Positions 19,531 to 32,010 are shown, counted from the first letter of the stretch. The stretch is 64,000 bases of DNA from Pseudomonas sp. TH31 (GCF_016650815.1 NZ_JAEKEZ010000005.1:193501-257500); one strand, 5' to 3'. Made by a program: numbers and translations. Notes: generated by a model from the letters alone, not told the origin.

Positions 19531-22016
19531 CAGACGGACACCGTGCGCTGGCTGACATCATCGACATGGGCAAAATGGCGTAAAGCCAGGCGATCGGAAA
19601 CCTGGCCGCTGGCATCGGCGATCTCTTGCAGTAGATCGGCCAAGCCCTCGACAGCCGCGTGGACACTGGCCTCACCAAACAGCGAGTTCTCCAGGCAGCC
19701 CAGATCAAAGTGCGCCAGACGCTCCACCAATTGCGGCAACCCGGCCTCTCGCGGGGCGCCGAAATCGTCGTTCAAGCGCTTCAGTGTGCGGGTCACCAGT
19801 TTCAACTGGAACAACACCGCATGGGGGTTTTGCTCATCCAGCAGCAACAGGTCGAGCACCGGGATCAATTGCGCCACGGCCAAATACCGCGAGCGGTAGG
19901 TGATGCTGCTGTTACCCAACTCCAGCAGCCATTCCAGCCCGGCCTGATCGAAAGCGCCGGTACCGCGCAGAAACGCCGCCAGACTCCCACTGAGAAACTG
20001 CAGTCGCTCGATCCGGCGGCCGATCATCAGGAAGCGCCAGCCTTCGTCCCGGGTCATGTCGTCCAGGGCAAAACCGGACAGCGCCGCCAGCGACATGACC
20101 AAGCGGTTGAGGAAATCCAGCAACTCGCCGAAATCCGGATCTTCGGTTTCCAGTTCGATAGCCTCGCGCTGCAACTCCACCAACGCTTGCCAGTTTTCCC
20201 GCGAGAGCTTGCCGCGCACTTGCGAGGCCGCCCACTGCAAACGTTGCAGGTTGGAACGCAGGCTGAACGGCCAGTCATCGCCAAGCAGCGCCGCCAGCAA
20301 ACGCTCCGGCAACTCGCCTTCGTCGGGCAGCAGATTCAGACGCTCACCGAGATCGACCGCCGCCTCCAAGGCTTGCGGGTCATCGCCGTCGACATAACGC
20401 GCGAGCATGATCCGCAGCAACCGTGCACTGTCATCGCAGCGCTCGCAGTACCGACCAAACCAGAACAGATTCTCGACCACCCGCGACGGCAGATAGGGAT
20501 CGCGTCGCACCAGATCGTGAACGCCGATCGTGCGTTGGGTTTTCCATTGTTCACCGCTGGGGGCTCGCTCGCCAAGCACCCACGTATCCTTGCTCGCGCC
20601 ACCACGCTGCATCGACACCACTTCGGCATCGGCCTCGGCCGCCACCCGGGTCAGGCCGCCGGGCAACACCCGATAGCCATCGCGACTGGCCACCGCGTAC
20701 ACGCGCATGCCAATGGCACGGGGTTGCAACTGACCATCCTCGGCTTGCCAGATCGGCGCCTGGGACAGTTGCGCCAGTTCTTGCGCGACATAGGCGTAAG
20801 GCCGCGCCTGCATGCGCTCGGCCAGTGCTTGACGCTGCTTTTCACTCAAATCACGGCCAAACACCGGCGCGAAGCTCTGGGACGGAAATGCCGGTTTGAT
20901 CAGCAACTCCGGCAACTTTTCCAAAGCTTGAGCCAACACTGGCGCTTCACCACACCACCACGTGGCGATGGACGGCAGGATCAGTTCTTCGCCGAACAGG
21001 AACTGATTGATCCTTGGCAGAAAGCCCAGCAGACCCGGCGACTCCAGCACGCCGCTGCCCAATGCGTTGGCTACCAGCACCCGGCCCTGACGCACCGCTT
21101 CCAGCAACCCCGGCACGCCGAGGGCCGAGTCGGTGCGCAGCTCCAGCGGATCGCAGAAGTCATCGTCCAGGCGCCGCATGATCGCGTGAACCCGGCGTAG
21201 CCCGCTCAAGGTTTTCAGGTAGACGGTGGCATCGCGCACCGTCAGGTCGCCGCCCTCCACCAGTGGATAACCGAGTTGGCGCGCCAGGTACAAATGTTCA
21301 AAATAGCTTTCGTTGAACCGACCTGGTGTCAGCAGCACCACCAGCGGCACTTCATCGTCACTCGGTGCCTGACGGGCCAGGGTTTCCTGCAACGTGCGGA
21401 AGAATCCGGCCAGGTGCTGCACCTTCAAATCGCGGTACAGCTCGGGAAAGGCCCGGGACACGATGGTGCGGTTTTCCAATGCGTAACCGGCACCGGACGG
21501 CGCCTGGGTCCGGTCCGCCGTCACCCACCAACGGCCGTCGGGAGTGCGCGCCAGGTCCACGGCATACAAGTGCAGAAACGCCCCGTCCGGCGGCGCAATA
21601 CCCTGACACGGCCACAGGAAGTTGTTGTGACCGAACACCAGTTCGGCCGGCAGCAGCCCTTCGGCGATCAAACGTTGCGGACCATACAAATCCGCCAGCA
21701 CGGCATTGAGCAGCCGCGCCCGCTGAGCAATCCCGGCGGACAATTGCTGCCACTCATCAGCCGCAATCACGTGAGGCAACAGGTCCAGTTCCCACGGACG
21801 ATCGGCGCCCTTGGGGTCGGCGTAGACGTTGTAAGTCACGCCGTTTTCCTGGATCTGCCGGGTCAGCAAAGCCTGGCGCTGCACCAGTTGCGTCGGGGTG
21901 CTGCGTTGCAATTGATCGAACAGCCGACGCCAATGCGGGCGCACGGCGCCGCTGTCGTCGAGCAGTTCGTGGTAAGTGCCCGCCGTCAGCGGGTAGCGGT
22001 CAAGCAGGTCAGGCAT
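19530..22016 (-). CDS. Circularly permuted ATP-grasp protein fused to an alpha-E domain
   Basis: An 828-residue two-module protein. The N-terminal half (about 1-480) is the circularly permuted type-2 ATP-grasp ligase (FGHNNFLWPCQGI, PGRFNESYFEHLYLA, LVANALGSGVLESPGL). The C-terminal half, from about DLVRRDPYLPSRVVENLFWFG, is the helical alpha-E domain. These domains also occur as separate neighbouring genes, so this is a fusion. The ATP-grasp is predicted to form amide bonds on an unknown acceptor. I use the ATG at 22016; a TTG 7 codons upstream lacks a ribosome site. Translation is coupled to the next gene. Confidence 0.85.
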   Translation of the reverse strand: MPDLLDRYPLTAGTYHELLDDSGAVRPHWRRLFDQLQRSTPTQLVQRQALLTRQIQENGVTYNVYADPKGADRPWELDLLPHVIAADEWQQLSAGIAQRARLLNAVLADLYGPQRLIAEGLLPAELVFGHNNFLWPCQGIAPPDGAFLHLYAVDLARTPDGRWWVTADRTQAPSGAGYALENRTIVSRAFPELYRDLKVQHLAGFFRTLQETLARQAPSDDEVPLVVLLTPGRFNESYFEHLYLARQLGYPLVEGGDLTVRDATVYLKTLSGLRRVHAIMRRLDDDFCDPLELRTDSALGVPGLLEAVRQGRVLVANALGSGVLESPGLLGFLPRINQFLFGEELILPSIATWWCGEAPVLAQALEKLPELLIKPAFPSQSFAPVFGRDLSEKQRQALAERMQARPYAYVAQELAQLSQAPIWQAEDGQLQPRAIGMRVYAVASRDGYRVLPGGLTRVAAEADAEVVSMQRGGASKDTWVLGERAPSGEQWKTQRTIGVHDLVRRDPYLPSRVVENLFWFGRYCERCDDSARLLRIMLARYVDGDDPQALEAAVDLGERLNLLPDEGELPERLLAALLGDDWPFSLRSNLQRLQWAASQVRGKLSRENWQALVELQREAIELETEDPDFGELLDFLNRLVMSLAALSGFALDDMTRDEGWRFLMIGRRIERLQFLSGSLAAFLRGTGAFDQAGLEWLLELGNSSITYRSRYLAVAQLIPVLDLLLLDEQNPHAVLFQLKLVTRTLKRLNDDFGAPREAGLPQLVERLAHFDLGCLENSLFGEASVHAAVEGLADLLQEIADASGQVSDRLALRHFAHVDDVSQRTVSV

Positions 22017-22104
22017 GGAAAGCTCGGCAGACAGCAAAGAACGGTCAGACTAACGCAGGCTCATGACGCCCGGATATATGAAAAATCCGAGCGTCGCGCA
22101 GGGC

Positions 22105-25100
22105 TTAGAAACGTCGCAAATCGAGTGTCATCGGCAGCTCGTCGTTAATCGTCACGTTCGGTATGGGAAGTTTCCCTGGGGTGTGTCCGATTCGGAAGAA
22201 TCGCGCCATCCTTCGGCTCTCGGCCTCATTGGCATTCACCGGCAGACTGTCATAGTTGCGCCCGCCCGGATGGGCGACGTGGTACTGACAGCCACCCAGC
22301 GATCGCTCCATCCAGGTATCGAGCAAGTCGAACACCAGTGGCGCGTGGACCGGGATCGTCGGTTGCAGGCAGTTGGACGGTTGCCAGGCCCGGAAGCGCA
22401 CGCCTGCGACGAACTCGCCGACCCGCCCGGTGGGTTGCAACGGCACCGGGATGCCGTTGCAGGTCAACAGATAACGCTGCGGCGCCAGGCCGGTGAGCTT
22501 GACCTGCAAGCGCTCCAGCGACGAATCCACATAACGCACCGTGCCACCGACCGCGCCTTCCTCGCCCAGCACATGCCAAGGCTCCAGCGCCTGACGCACT
22601 TCCAGCGCGATGCCACTGACGACGTAATCGCCGACCTTCGGAAAGCGGAATTCCAGGTGCGCGGCAAACCACTCGGCCCGCACCGGATAACCGGCCGCGT
22701 TCAAGTCGACGATGACATCGGCGAAGTCCTGCTCGATAAAGTGCGGCAACAGGAAGCGATCGTGCAGCTCGGTGCCCCAACGCGCGAGTTTCGGCGGCGC
22801 ATAAGGCTCACGCCAGAACCGCGCCACCAGCGCTCGCAACAATAACTGCTGAGCCAGGCTCATGCGTGCGTGAGGCGGCATTTCAAAGGCACGCAACTCG
22901 AGCAATCCGAGACGCCCGGTGGCGCCGTCCGGAGAATAGAGTTTGTCGATGCAGAACTCGGCGCGGTGGGTGTTGCCAGTGACATCGATCAGCAGGTTAC
23001 GCAGTAGGCGATCCACCAGCCACGGCGCGCACTCTTCGCCCGGTTCCGGCATCTGGGCGAAGGCGATTTCCAGCTCATACAACGCGTCGTTACGCGCCTC
23101 GTCCACCCGCGGCGCCTGGGAGGTCGGGCCGATGAACAATCCGGAAAACAGGTAGGACAAGGCCGGGTGGTTATGCCAGTAACTGATCAGGCTGCGCAGC
23201 AAATCCGGGCGGCGCAGGAATGGTGAGTCAGCCGGGGTCGCACCACCGAGTACGAAATGGTTACCGCCGCCGGTGCCGGTGTGCCGACCGTCGATCATGA
23301 ATTTCTCGGTGGTCAGCCGGGTCTGGCGCGCTTCTTCGTACAGAAATTCAGTGCGCTCAACCAATTCGTCCCAAGTCGCGGACGGCTGCACGTTGACTTC
23401 GATCACGCCCGGATCCGGGGTGATGCGAAAATTGCTCAGGCGCGGATCGCTCGGCGGTTCATAGCCTTCCAGCAACACCGGGCAATGCAGTTCCTGAGCC
23501 GTGGCCTCGATGGCGGTGACCAGTTCCAGGTAGTCCTCGACCCGTTCCAATGGCGGCATGAACAGGTACAACCGCCCTTCCCGCGCCTCGGCGCAGAATG
23601 CGGTGCGGGTCAGCCAGTCGGCGGACTCGTCGATTTTCGGTTCGCGCTCAACCGCTTCGGCCGGCACGCCCGGACTGTTCAATGCGACGGTGTCGGGAAG
23701 TATCGGGAATTCCTGGTTCGGATCATTGGGATGGATAAACGGATACTCCGCCGCTTTCACCCAAGGCTGTGAACCGAGCGGTAAGCGATAACCCAGCGGC
23801 GAATCCCCCGGCACGAGCCGGCAATGTTCTTCGCGCAGGTACCAGCGACCGCTTTGCCATTGATCACCCTTGGCGGTGCGCGCCAGCGGCAGGACCTGGC
23901 CGATGACCTTGTCCAACCCCTGGCTGAAGACTTTGCGCAGCCGCGCACGCTCCAAAGGTTCTTCCAGACGTGAGTCTTCGGCGCTGACGTTCTGCGGCAA
24001 CGTGCCTTCGCGCCAGAGGTAATAGAAATTGTCTTCGTAGGCTGGAAACACAAAGCGTGTCGCAATTTTCAGGCGTTCGGCGACACTCGCCAGAAAACGC
24101 CCGGCCAGTTCGCCATCGGCGCCGTAGTCTTCCTGTTCATCGGCGATCAGCGCGCTGTTGTGCCAGATCGGCACGCCATCACGGCGCCAGTAGCAGTTCA
24201 GCGACCAGCGCGGCAGTTGTTCGCCGGGATACCACTTGCCCTGGCCGAAATGCACCAGGCCTTTGGGCGCGTAATGTTTGCGCATCCGCTGGAACAATTC
24301 GGCGGAGAGGCGACGCTTGTCCGGCCCAAGCGCTGCGGTGTTCCACTCGGCGCCGTCCGGATCATCGATCGACACGAAGGTCGGCTCGCCGCCCATGGTC
24401 AGGCGTACGTCACCTTCCAGCAGGTCGGCATCGATCTGCCGGCCCAGCGCCTGGATCGCCAGCCACTGGTCCTCGGTGTAGGGTTTTGTTACCCGTGGCG
24501 CTTCCCAAATCCGCTCCACGGACATTTCGTGGGTGAATTCGCACTCGCACGGTTCCACCAAGCCACTGATCGGTGCCGCAGAGCCCGGATCGGGGCTACA
24601 TGCCAACGGAATATGTCCTTCACCGGCAAATAGCCCTGAGGTCGCGTCCAGGCCTATCCAGCCGGCGCCGGGCAAATAGACCTCGCACCAGGCGTGCAGG
24701 TCGGTGAAATCCACGTCAGTGCCGGACGGGCCGTCGAGGCTTTTGACGTCGGCAGTCAGTTGGATCAGGTAGCCAGAGACGAAACGTGCCGCCAGCCCGA
24801 GGTTGCGCAGCAATTGCACCAGCAACCACGCCGAATCGCGGCAGGAGCCGCAAGCATGTTCGAGGGTGAATTCGGGGGTTTGGACGCCGGGTTCCATGCG
24901 GATCAGGTAACCGATGTCTTCGCTCAGACGCTGGTTGAGCGCCACCAGGAAATCCACACTGGGCAACGGTGTGCGGTCGATGCCGTCCAGATAGGCCTTG
25001 AACTTCGGCGTCAGGGGCAAGGTTTCCAGGTACGGCGCCAGTTCTTTGCGCTCATCGGCGGCGTAAGTGAAAGGAATCTTTTCTGCGTAGGGCTCCAGGA

Positions 25101-25380
25101 AGAAATCGAACGGATTGAAGACTGCCATTTCCGCCAGCAAGTCGACTTCGATCCGCAGTTCATCGGTTTTCTCCGGAAACACCAACCGCGCCAGGTAGTT
25201 GCCCTGAGGGTCCTGCTGCCAGTTGATGAAGTGCTGCTCGGGCGAGACTTTCAGCGCATAGGACAAAATCCGCGTGCGACTGTGGGCGGCCGGGCGCAGG
25301 CGAACGATCTGCGGACCGAGCTCGACGGCGCGGTCGTAGCGGTAATGCGTGACGTGATGCAATGCGACATGAATCGACAC
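22105..25380 (-). CDS. Transglutaminase-like protein with DUF2126 domain
   Basis: A 1091-residue protein. It has an N-terminal bacterial transglutaminase N-domain (about 1-85), a transglutaminase core with Cys in HACGSCRDSAW, His in DLHAWCEVYLPG and Asp in WIGLDATSG (about 180-260), then the large DUF2126 region to the end. It begins the three-gene cluster with the ATP-grasp/alpha-E fusion 88 bases downstream. DUF2126 contains several conserved acid/His stretches (TMGGEPTFVSIDDPD, DGRHTGTGGGNHFVLGG) suggesting a second catalytic centre, related by some to ligase folds. The biological product is unknown. Confidence 0.86.
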   Translation of the reverse strand: MSIHVALHHVTHYRYDRAVELGPQIVRLRPAAHSRTRILSYALKVSPEQHFINWQQDPQGNYLARLVFPEKTDELRIEVDLLAEMAVFNPFDFFLEPYAEKIPFTYAADERKELAPYLETLPLTPKFKAYLDGIDRTPLPSVDFLVALNQRLSEDIGYLIRMEPGVQTPEFTLEHACGSCRDSAWLLVQLLRNLGLAARFVSGYLIQLTADVKSLDGPSGTDVDFTDLHAWCEVYLPGAGWIGLDATSGLFAGEGHIPLACSPDPGSAAPISGLVEPCECEFTHEMSVERIWEAPRVTKPYTEDQWLAIQALGRQIDADLLEGDVRLTMGGEPTFVSIDDPDGAEWNTAALGPDKRRLSAELFQRMRKHYAPKGLVHFGQGKWYPGEQLPRWSLNCYWRRDGVPIWHNSALIADEQEDYGADGELAGRFLASVAERLKIATRFVFPAYEDNFYYLWREGTLPQNVSAEDSRLEEPLERARLRKVFSQGLDKVIGQVLPLARTAKGDQWQSGRWYLREEHCRLVPGDSPLGYRLPLGSQPWVKAAEYPFIHPNDPNQEFPILPDTVALNSPGVPAEAVEREPKIDESADWLTRTAFCAEAREGRLYLFMPPLERVEDYLELVTAIEATAQELHCPVLLEGYEPPSDPRLSNFRITPDPGVIEVNVQPSATWDELVERTEFLYEEARQTRLTTEKFMIDGRHTGTGGGNHFVLGGATPADSPFLRRPDLLRSLISYWHNHPALSYLFSGLFIGPTSQAPRVDEARNDALYELEIAFAQMPEPGEECAPWLVDRLLRNLLIDVTGNTHRAEFCIDKLYSPDGATGRLGLLELRAFEMPPHARMSLAQQLLLRALVARFWREPYAPPKLARWGTELHDRFLLPHFIEQDFADVIVDLNAAGYPVRAEWFAAHLEFRFPKVGDYVVSGIALEVRQALEPWHVLGEEGAVGGTVRYVDSSLERLQVKLTGLAPQRYLLTCNGIPVPLQPTGRVGEFVAGVRFRAWQPSNCLQPTIPVHAPLVFDLLDTWMERSLGGCQYHVAHPGGRNYDSLPVNANEAESRRMARFFRIGHTPGKLPIPNVTINDELPMTLDLRRF

Positions 25381-25538
25381 GGCGTGCCTCCTGCGAGCCT
25401 AAAGCGTATTCGAAAGCGCGCAAGACTTATGCCACCCAGCAGCGCTGGCGCTTTCACAGATTTGCTTAGGGCAGTACAGCACCAAAATCGGGCAATGCGG
25501 GAATTTGGTTTGAGGGGATTGCACGCAAATGTGGCGAA

Positions 25539-25625
25539 GATCAAAAGATCGCAGCCTTCGGCAACGCCTACATGGAATCACGAATGCCTGTAGGAGCTGC
25601 CGAAGGCTGCGATCTTTTGATCTTG
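25539..25625. repeat. REP doublet (REPIN), type A arms
   Basis: Arms at 25539-25571 (AAGATCAAAAGATCGCAGCC...) and 25589-25623. The rest of 25,381-25,682 holds a terminator and nothing else that I can identify. Confidence 0.85.
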
Positions 25626-25638
25626 ATCCACAACGCAA

Positions 25639-25662
25639 AACGCCAACCCGAAGGTTGGCGTT
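25639..25662 (-). terminator. Rho-independent terminator after ygiQ
   Basis: Stem AACGCCAACC / GGTTGGCGTT with a 4-base loop, followed by T-rich sequence on the minus strand, 20 bases past the ygiQ stop. Confidence 0.8.
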
Positions 25663-25682
25663 CTGTTCAGCTCAAGCGAGGC

Positions 25683-27991
<2,309 letters not shown>

Positions 27992-28128
27992 GTCGATAAC
28001 CGGTGTTGGCTTTCATTGAATTTCGCGGGCGCGGAATATAGCACAAAAAATAACCAATTCCGACGGCTATGGTCGGAAATTGGTGTTGACTCAAACACGG
28101 GGGCATAAACGGGAACCGCATTATCGTT

Positions 28129-28198
28129 CATCGCGAGCAAGCTTTGCTCCTACAGGTCGTTTGCGAATACCTGTAGGAGCAAAGCTTGCTCGCGATGA
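28129..28198. repeat. REP doublet of the GCGAGCAAGCTTTGCTCCTACAGG type
   Basis: Near-perfect arms at 28129-28157 (CATCGCGAGCAAGCTTTGCT...) and 28170-28198, with a 12-base spacer, between ygiQ and dnaB. Confidence 0.85.
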
Positions 28199-28220
28199 GG
28201 CCACACCAGACGCCGAATAA

Positions 28221-29615
28221 TTACTCGTCGTCGAAGTTGTAGCTGCCCGGCGCAAGGTTTTCGAAGCGGGTGTACTTACCGATGAACGCCAGTCGTGACG
28301 TACCGATCGGGCCGTTCCGCTGCTTGCCGATGATGATCTCGGCGATTCCCTTGTGCTCGGTTTCCGGGTGATATACCTCGTCCCGGTAGACGAACATGAT
28401 GACGTCAGCATCCTGCTCGATCGCTCCGGACTCCCGCAAGTCGGAGTTGATCGGGCGTTTGTTCGGCCGTTGCTCCAGGGAGCGGTTGAGCTGGGACAAC
28501 GCCACCACCGGGCAGTTGAATTCCTTGGCCAGGGCTTTCAAGGAACGGGAAATTTCGGAAATCTCGTTGGTCCGGTTGTCGCCGCTCGAACCCGGGATCT
28601 GCATCAGTTGCAGGTAGTCGATCATGATCAAGGCGACGTCGCCGTGCTCACGTACCAGGCGTCGGGTCCGCGCACGCATCTCCGAGGGGCTGATACCGGC
28701 GGTATCGTCGATAAACAGCTTGCGGTCATTGAGCAGATTGACGGCCGAGGTCAGGCGCGGCCAATCGTCATCTTCCAGGCGACCGGCCCGGACTTTGGTC
28801 TGGTCGATACGGCCGAGGGACGACAACATACGCATGATCAGCGATTCACCTGGCATCTCCAGCGAGTAAACCAGTACGCACTTGTCGCTGCGCAACACGG
28901 CGTTTTCCACCAGGTTCATCGCAAAGGTGGTTTTACCCATCGATGGACGGCCGGCGACGATGATCAGGTCAGACGGCTGCAGGCCGCTGGTCATGCCGTC
29001 GAGGTCGGTGTAACCGGTCGACAGGCCGGTAATGGCGTTGTCGGTGTTGAACAAGGTGTCGATACGGTCGATGGCCTTGGTCAGCAGGTCATTCACACTC
29101 ACCGGGCCGCCGGTTTTTGGCCGGGCCTCAGCGATCTGGAAGATCTGTCGTTCGGCTTCGTCGAGAATCTCTTCCGCCGTGCGGCCTTCGGGGTTGAAGG
29201 CGCTGTCGGCAATTTCGGAGGCAATGCCGATCAGTTGGCGCAAGGTCGCCCGCGCGCGGACGATCTGGGCATACGCCTTGATGTTCGCGACGGACGGCGT
29301 GTTTTTCGCCAGCTCACCGAGGTAGCCGAGGCCGCCAACTTGCGAAGTCTGACCTTCCTTGTCCAATTGCTCGGCCAGGGTCACGACGTCGATTGGCGAG
29401 TTCTGATCCGCCAGCTTGGCGATCGCACGGAAGATCAGGCGGTGGTCATGCCGATAGAAATCGCCATCCGAAACCTGATCGAGCACGCGTTCCCAGGCAT
29501 TGTTGTCCAGCATCAACCCACCGAGCACAGCCTGTTCGGCCTCGATGGAGTGCGGCGGCACCTTCAGGGAAGCGGTTTGCAGATCATATTGCTCGGGAGC
29601 GGAGATATCGTTCAT
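28221..29615 (-). CDS. dnaB: Replicative DNA helicase DnaB
   Basis: A 464-residue hexameric helicase that unwinds DNA at the replication fork and binds primase. The N-terminal helical domain begins at PPHSIEAEQAVLGGLMLDN; the RecA-like domain has Walker A GRPSMGKTTFA and Walker B VALIMIDYLQLM, with the arginine-finger region SDLRESGAIEQDADVIMFVYRDE. I start at ATG 29615 (MNDISAPEQYD), which matches family N-termini; the upstream in-frame extension is hydrophobic and unlikely. It follows rplI in the rpsF-rpsR-rplI order common to gammaproteobacteria. Confidence 0.96.
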   Translation of the reverse strand: MNDISAPEQYDLQTASLKVPPHSIEAEQAVLGGLMLDNNAWERVLDQVSDGDFYRHDHRLIFRAIAKLADQNSPIDVVTLAEQLDKEGQTSQVGGLGYLGELAKNTPSVANIKAYAQIVRARATLRQLIGIASEIADSAFNPEGRTAEEILDEAERQIFQIAEARPKTGGPVSVNDLLTKAIDRIDTLFNTDNAITGLSTGYTDLDGMTSGLQPSDLIIVAGRPSMGKTTFAMNLVENAVLRSDKCVLVYSLEMPGESLIMRMLSSLGRIDQTKVRAGRLEDDDWPRLTSAVNLLNDRKLFIDDTAGISPSEMRARTRRLVREHGDVALIMIDYLQLMQIPGSSGDNRTNEISEISRSLKALAKEFNCPVVALSQLNRSLEQRPNKRPINSDLRESGAIEQDADVIMFVYRDEVYHPETEHKGIAEIIIGKQRNGPIGTSRLAFIGKYTRFENLAPGSYNFDDE

Positions 29616-29737
29616 GGCCACTTGAATTAGTATTTTGAAAATCAGGAACTGCAGAAAGACAAAGGGCACGACCTGTAAACAGGATCGTGCCCGATGTTAC
29701 CGACAAGCACCCGAGGGTGCCAGCCGACAAGTGCTGC

Positions 29738-30184
29738 TTAAGCTGCTACCACGACAACGCGTACGGTGGCTTCAACTTCAGCGTGCAAGTGCACGGCTAC
29801 GTCGAATTCGCCTACGTTGCGGATGGTGCCGTTCGGCAGACGAACTTCGCTTTTTGCAACTTCAACGCCAGAGGCGGTCAGTGCATCAGCGATGTCGTGA
29901 GTACCGATCGAACCGAACAGCTTGCCTTCGTCACCAGCGGTGGCAGTGATAGTCACTTCCAGCTCAGCCAGTTGGGCGGCGCGGTTTTCAGCCGAAGTTT
30001 TACGGTCTGCTGCGGCTTTTTCCAGCTCAGCGCGACGCTCTTCGAACGCAGCCACGTTGGCAGCGGTCGCAGCGGTTGCTTTGCCGTAAGGCAGCAGGTA
30101 GTTACGACCGTAACCAGCCTTAACGTTCACTTTGTCACCCAGGTTGCCCAGGTTGGTGACTTTTTCCAGAAGGATCAGTTGCAT
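29738..30184 (-). CDS. rplI: 50S ribosomal protein L9
   Basis: A 148-residue L9 with the characteristic N-terminal domain ([30 protein letters not shown]), long central Ala/Glu helix, and C-terminal rRNA-binding domain. It binds domain V of 23S rRNA near the L1 stalk and helps frame maintenance. It is the fourth gene of rpsF-rpsR-(membrane protein)-rplI. Confidence 0.97.
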   Translation of the reverse strand: MQLILLEKVTNLGNLGDKVNVKAGYGRNYLLPYGKATAATAANVAAFEERRAELEKAAADRKTSAENRAAQLAELEVTITATAGDEGKLFGSIGTHDIADALTASGVEVAKSEVRLPNGTIRNVGEFDVAVHLHAEVEATVRVVVVAA

Positions 30185-30203
30185 GTGAAAATCCTCTTAA
30201 CTT

Positions 30204-31097
30204 TTAACCTTCACCGTTCGCGTTATCGGCGTCTTTCGGCGCCAGACGACCGCGAAAATCAATCAGGCTGTCGACGATGGCCAAGACCACCAGCAACGGA
30301 TAGATCAGTTGCATAAACAGCAACAGCGTCACGTACAACCCCACCAGCCAGAACCTGGCCAGTCGCTTTTGCGCCACCAGCCCGTGAATCAGGGCCAGCC
30401 CGGCGAACACCAGCGGTACACTGCACAACGGCGTCAACATGGCCATCTGTGAACCGAAATTCGGCCCCAGCAGCATGAACGCCAGCAGTAACATCGCCAG
30501 CCCCAGCGGGAATCGGATGGCGCGAAACTCGCGACCAAAACCACCCGGGTTGTACAACAACGCCTGCCAGTAGCGCCCGACAAGCAGGCTCAGCACACTG
30601 ACGATTTGCAACAAGGCCGCAATCAGGCCGGTCAGGACCGGTGCAATCAGGGACGCGAAACGCGCTTGCTCGTCTACCGACAACTTCTGGTAGACATCAC
30701 CGAGTAGCGACGGCATGACCTTTATCAAGGCCTGCGCCAGCATCTCGATTTGGGGAGCAAAAGCTGTCCCCAGCACCACCGAAAACACCACCCCCATCGC
30801 TATGCTGACCAGCAGCACGCGGTTCCAGGACTCACTTGCGCGCAAAACCAACGCAAGGCTCCAAGACCCCAGCAGCACCAGAAGTGCCCGTGGGTCGTCG
30901 GAGTAAAGCCACCAGACCAATGCCGGCAGCAATCCCAGAGCAAGTACGCCAATGGCGTCCTTCAATCCGCGCCGCAGGAGCACAAGGCATCCCGCGGCAG
31001 CACCCAACCAATACAACAACGGCAACGTTGCGCATCCGGCCACTACCAGAGTGGCCTGCATACGGCCGCGCATGATGAACTCAGCTATGGCGCGCAT
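30204..31097 (-). CDS. Multipass membrane protein, DUF2232-like
   Basis: A 297-residue hydrophobic protein with about eight predicted membrane helices and few charged loops. A membrane protein at this exact site, between rpsR and rplI, is typical of Pseudomonas and resembles the YybS/DUF2232 group, whose function is unknown. It begins 36 bases after rpsR and ends 19 bases before rplI, so it is transcribed with ribosomal genes. Confidence 0.75.
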   Translation of the reverse strand: MRAIAEFIMRGRMQATLVVAGCATLPLLYWLGAAAGCLVLLRRGLKDAIGVLALGLLPALVWWLYSDDPRALLVLLGSWSLALVLRASESWNRVLLVSIAMGVVFSVVLGTAFAPQIEMLAQALIKVMPSLLGDVYQKLSVDEQARFASLIAPVLTGLIAALLQIVSVLSLLVGRYWQALLYNPGGFGREFRAIRFPLGLAMLLLAFMLLGPNFGSQMAMLTPLCSVPLVFAGLALIHGLVAQKRLARFWLVGLYVTLLLFMQLIYPLLVVLAIVDSLIDFRGRLAPKDADNANGEG

Positions 31098-31133
31098 GCA
31101 TTCAATCCTTTGCTACGTGTCGACTGCCCGGTC

Positions 31134-31364
31134 TCAGCGGCCGTGGCTGTCGGTGTAGGCCAGCAGGGCCAGGAAGCGGGCGCGCTTGATAGCGGTGGCC
31201 AGCTGACGCTGATAACGAGCTTTGGTACCGGTGATACGGCTTGGAACAATTTTGCCGGTCTCGGATACGTATGCTTTCAGGGTGTTGAGATCTTTGTAAT
31301 CGATCTCTTTCACGTCTTCAGCGGTGAAGCGGCAGAATTTACGACGACGGAAGAAACGTGCCAT
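31134..31364 (-). CDS. rpsR: 30S ribosomal protein S18
   Basis: A 76-residue basic S18 ([55 protein letters not shown]). It binds the 30S platform as a heterodimer with S6, encoded immediately upstream, and the S6:S18 pair can feed back on its own mRNA. Confidence 0.97.
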
Positions 31365-31392
31365 GTAATAGGCTCCTCAAAAGGTCCGTGGA

Positions 31393-31815
31393 TTACTCGT
31401 CAGCGTTATCGCTGTTGTCGCTGTCATCACTGTCAACGCTTTCAGCGCCTTCGTGCTCAGGACGGTCGCGACGCTCACGGCGCTCACTGCGGTTTTCTTC
31501 AGCCTTGAGCATCTCGGATTGGCCGGTAACGGCTTCTTCGCGACGGATGACCAGGTTACGGATCACTGCATCGTTGTAGCGGAAGTTGTCTTCCAGCTCG
31601 GCCAGGGCCTTGCCAGTGCATTCAACGTTCAGCATCACGTAGTGAGCCTTGTGAACATTGTTGATTGCGTAGGCCAGTTGACGACGGCCCCAATCTTCCA
31701 GACGGTGGATTTTGCCGCCGTCTTCTTCGATCAGCTTGGTGTAACGCTCTACCATGCCGCCGACTTGCTCGCTTTGATCCGGGTGGACCAAAAAGATGAT
31801 TTCGTAATGACGCAT
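31393..31815 (-). CDS. rpsF: 30S ribosomal protein S6
   Basis: A 140-residue S6 ([41 protein letters not shown]) with the ferredoxin-like core and an acidic Ser/Asp-rich tail rich in SDDSDNSDN. In E. coli the S6 tail receives extra glutamates from RimK. It is the first gene of the rpsF-rpsR-DUF2232-rplI operon; AAGGAG lies 5 bases before the ATG inside a possible leader hairpin. Confidence 0.97.
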   Translation of the reverse strand: MRHYEIIFLVHPDQSEQVGGMVERYTKLIEEDGGKIHRLEDWGRRQLAYAINNVHKAHYVMLNVECTGKALAELEDNFRYNDAVIRNLVIRREEAVTGQSEMLKAEENRSERRERRDRPEHEGAESVDSDDSDNSDNADE

Positions 31816-31870
31816 GAATGCTCCTTACGGGTTGTAGCCTGCCGCTCAAAAGCGGTCAGACAAGGAGTGA
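31816..31870 (-). promoter_or_regulatory. Possible S6:S18 autoregulatory leader of rpsF
   Basis: On the minus strand CTCCTT (31862-31867) can pair with the rpsF ribosome site AAGGAG (31821-31826). An inner hairpin CCGC-TTTTGA-GCGG (about 31842-31855) lies between them. This resembles the known S6:S18 mRNA motif, in which a hairpin with CCG sequesters the start. Assignment rests on hand folding. Confidence 0.45.
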
Positions 31871-32010
31871 ATGACACTTATGGACTTGCCGGCGATAGAC
31901 ACATGCGTGCCTGCCGTCACAGCAAGGGGCGCAATTGTAGAGAAGGGGCAGGAAGGGTGCAAGGCAATTGGTGATTATTTGAACAATCACCAGGATTAAA
32001 GCCGAACACC

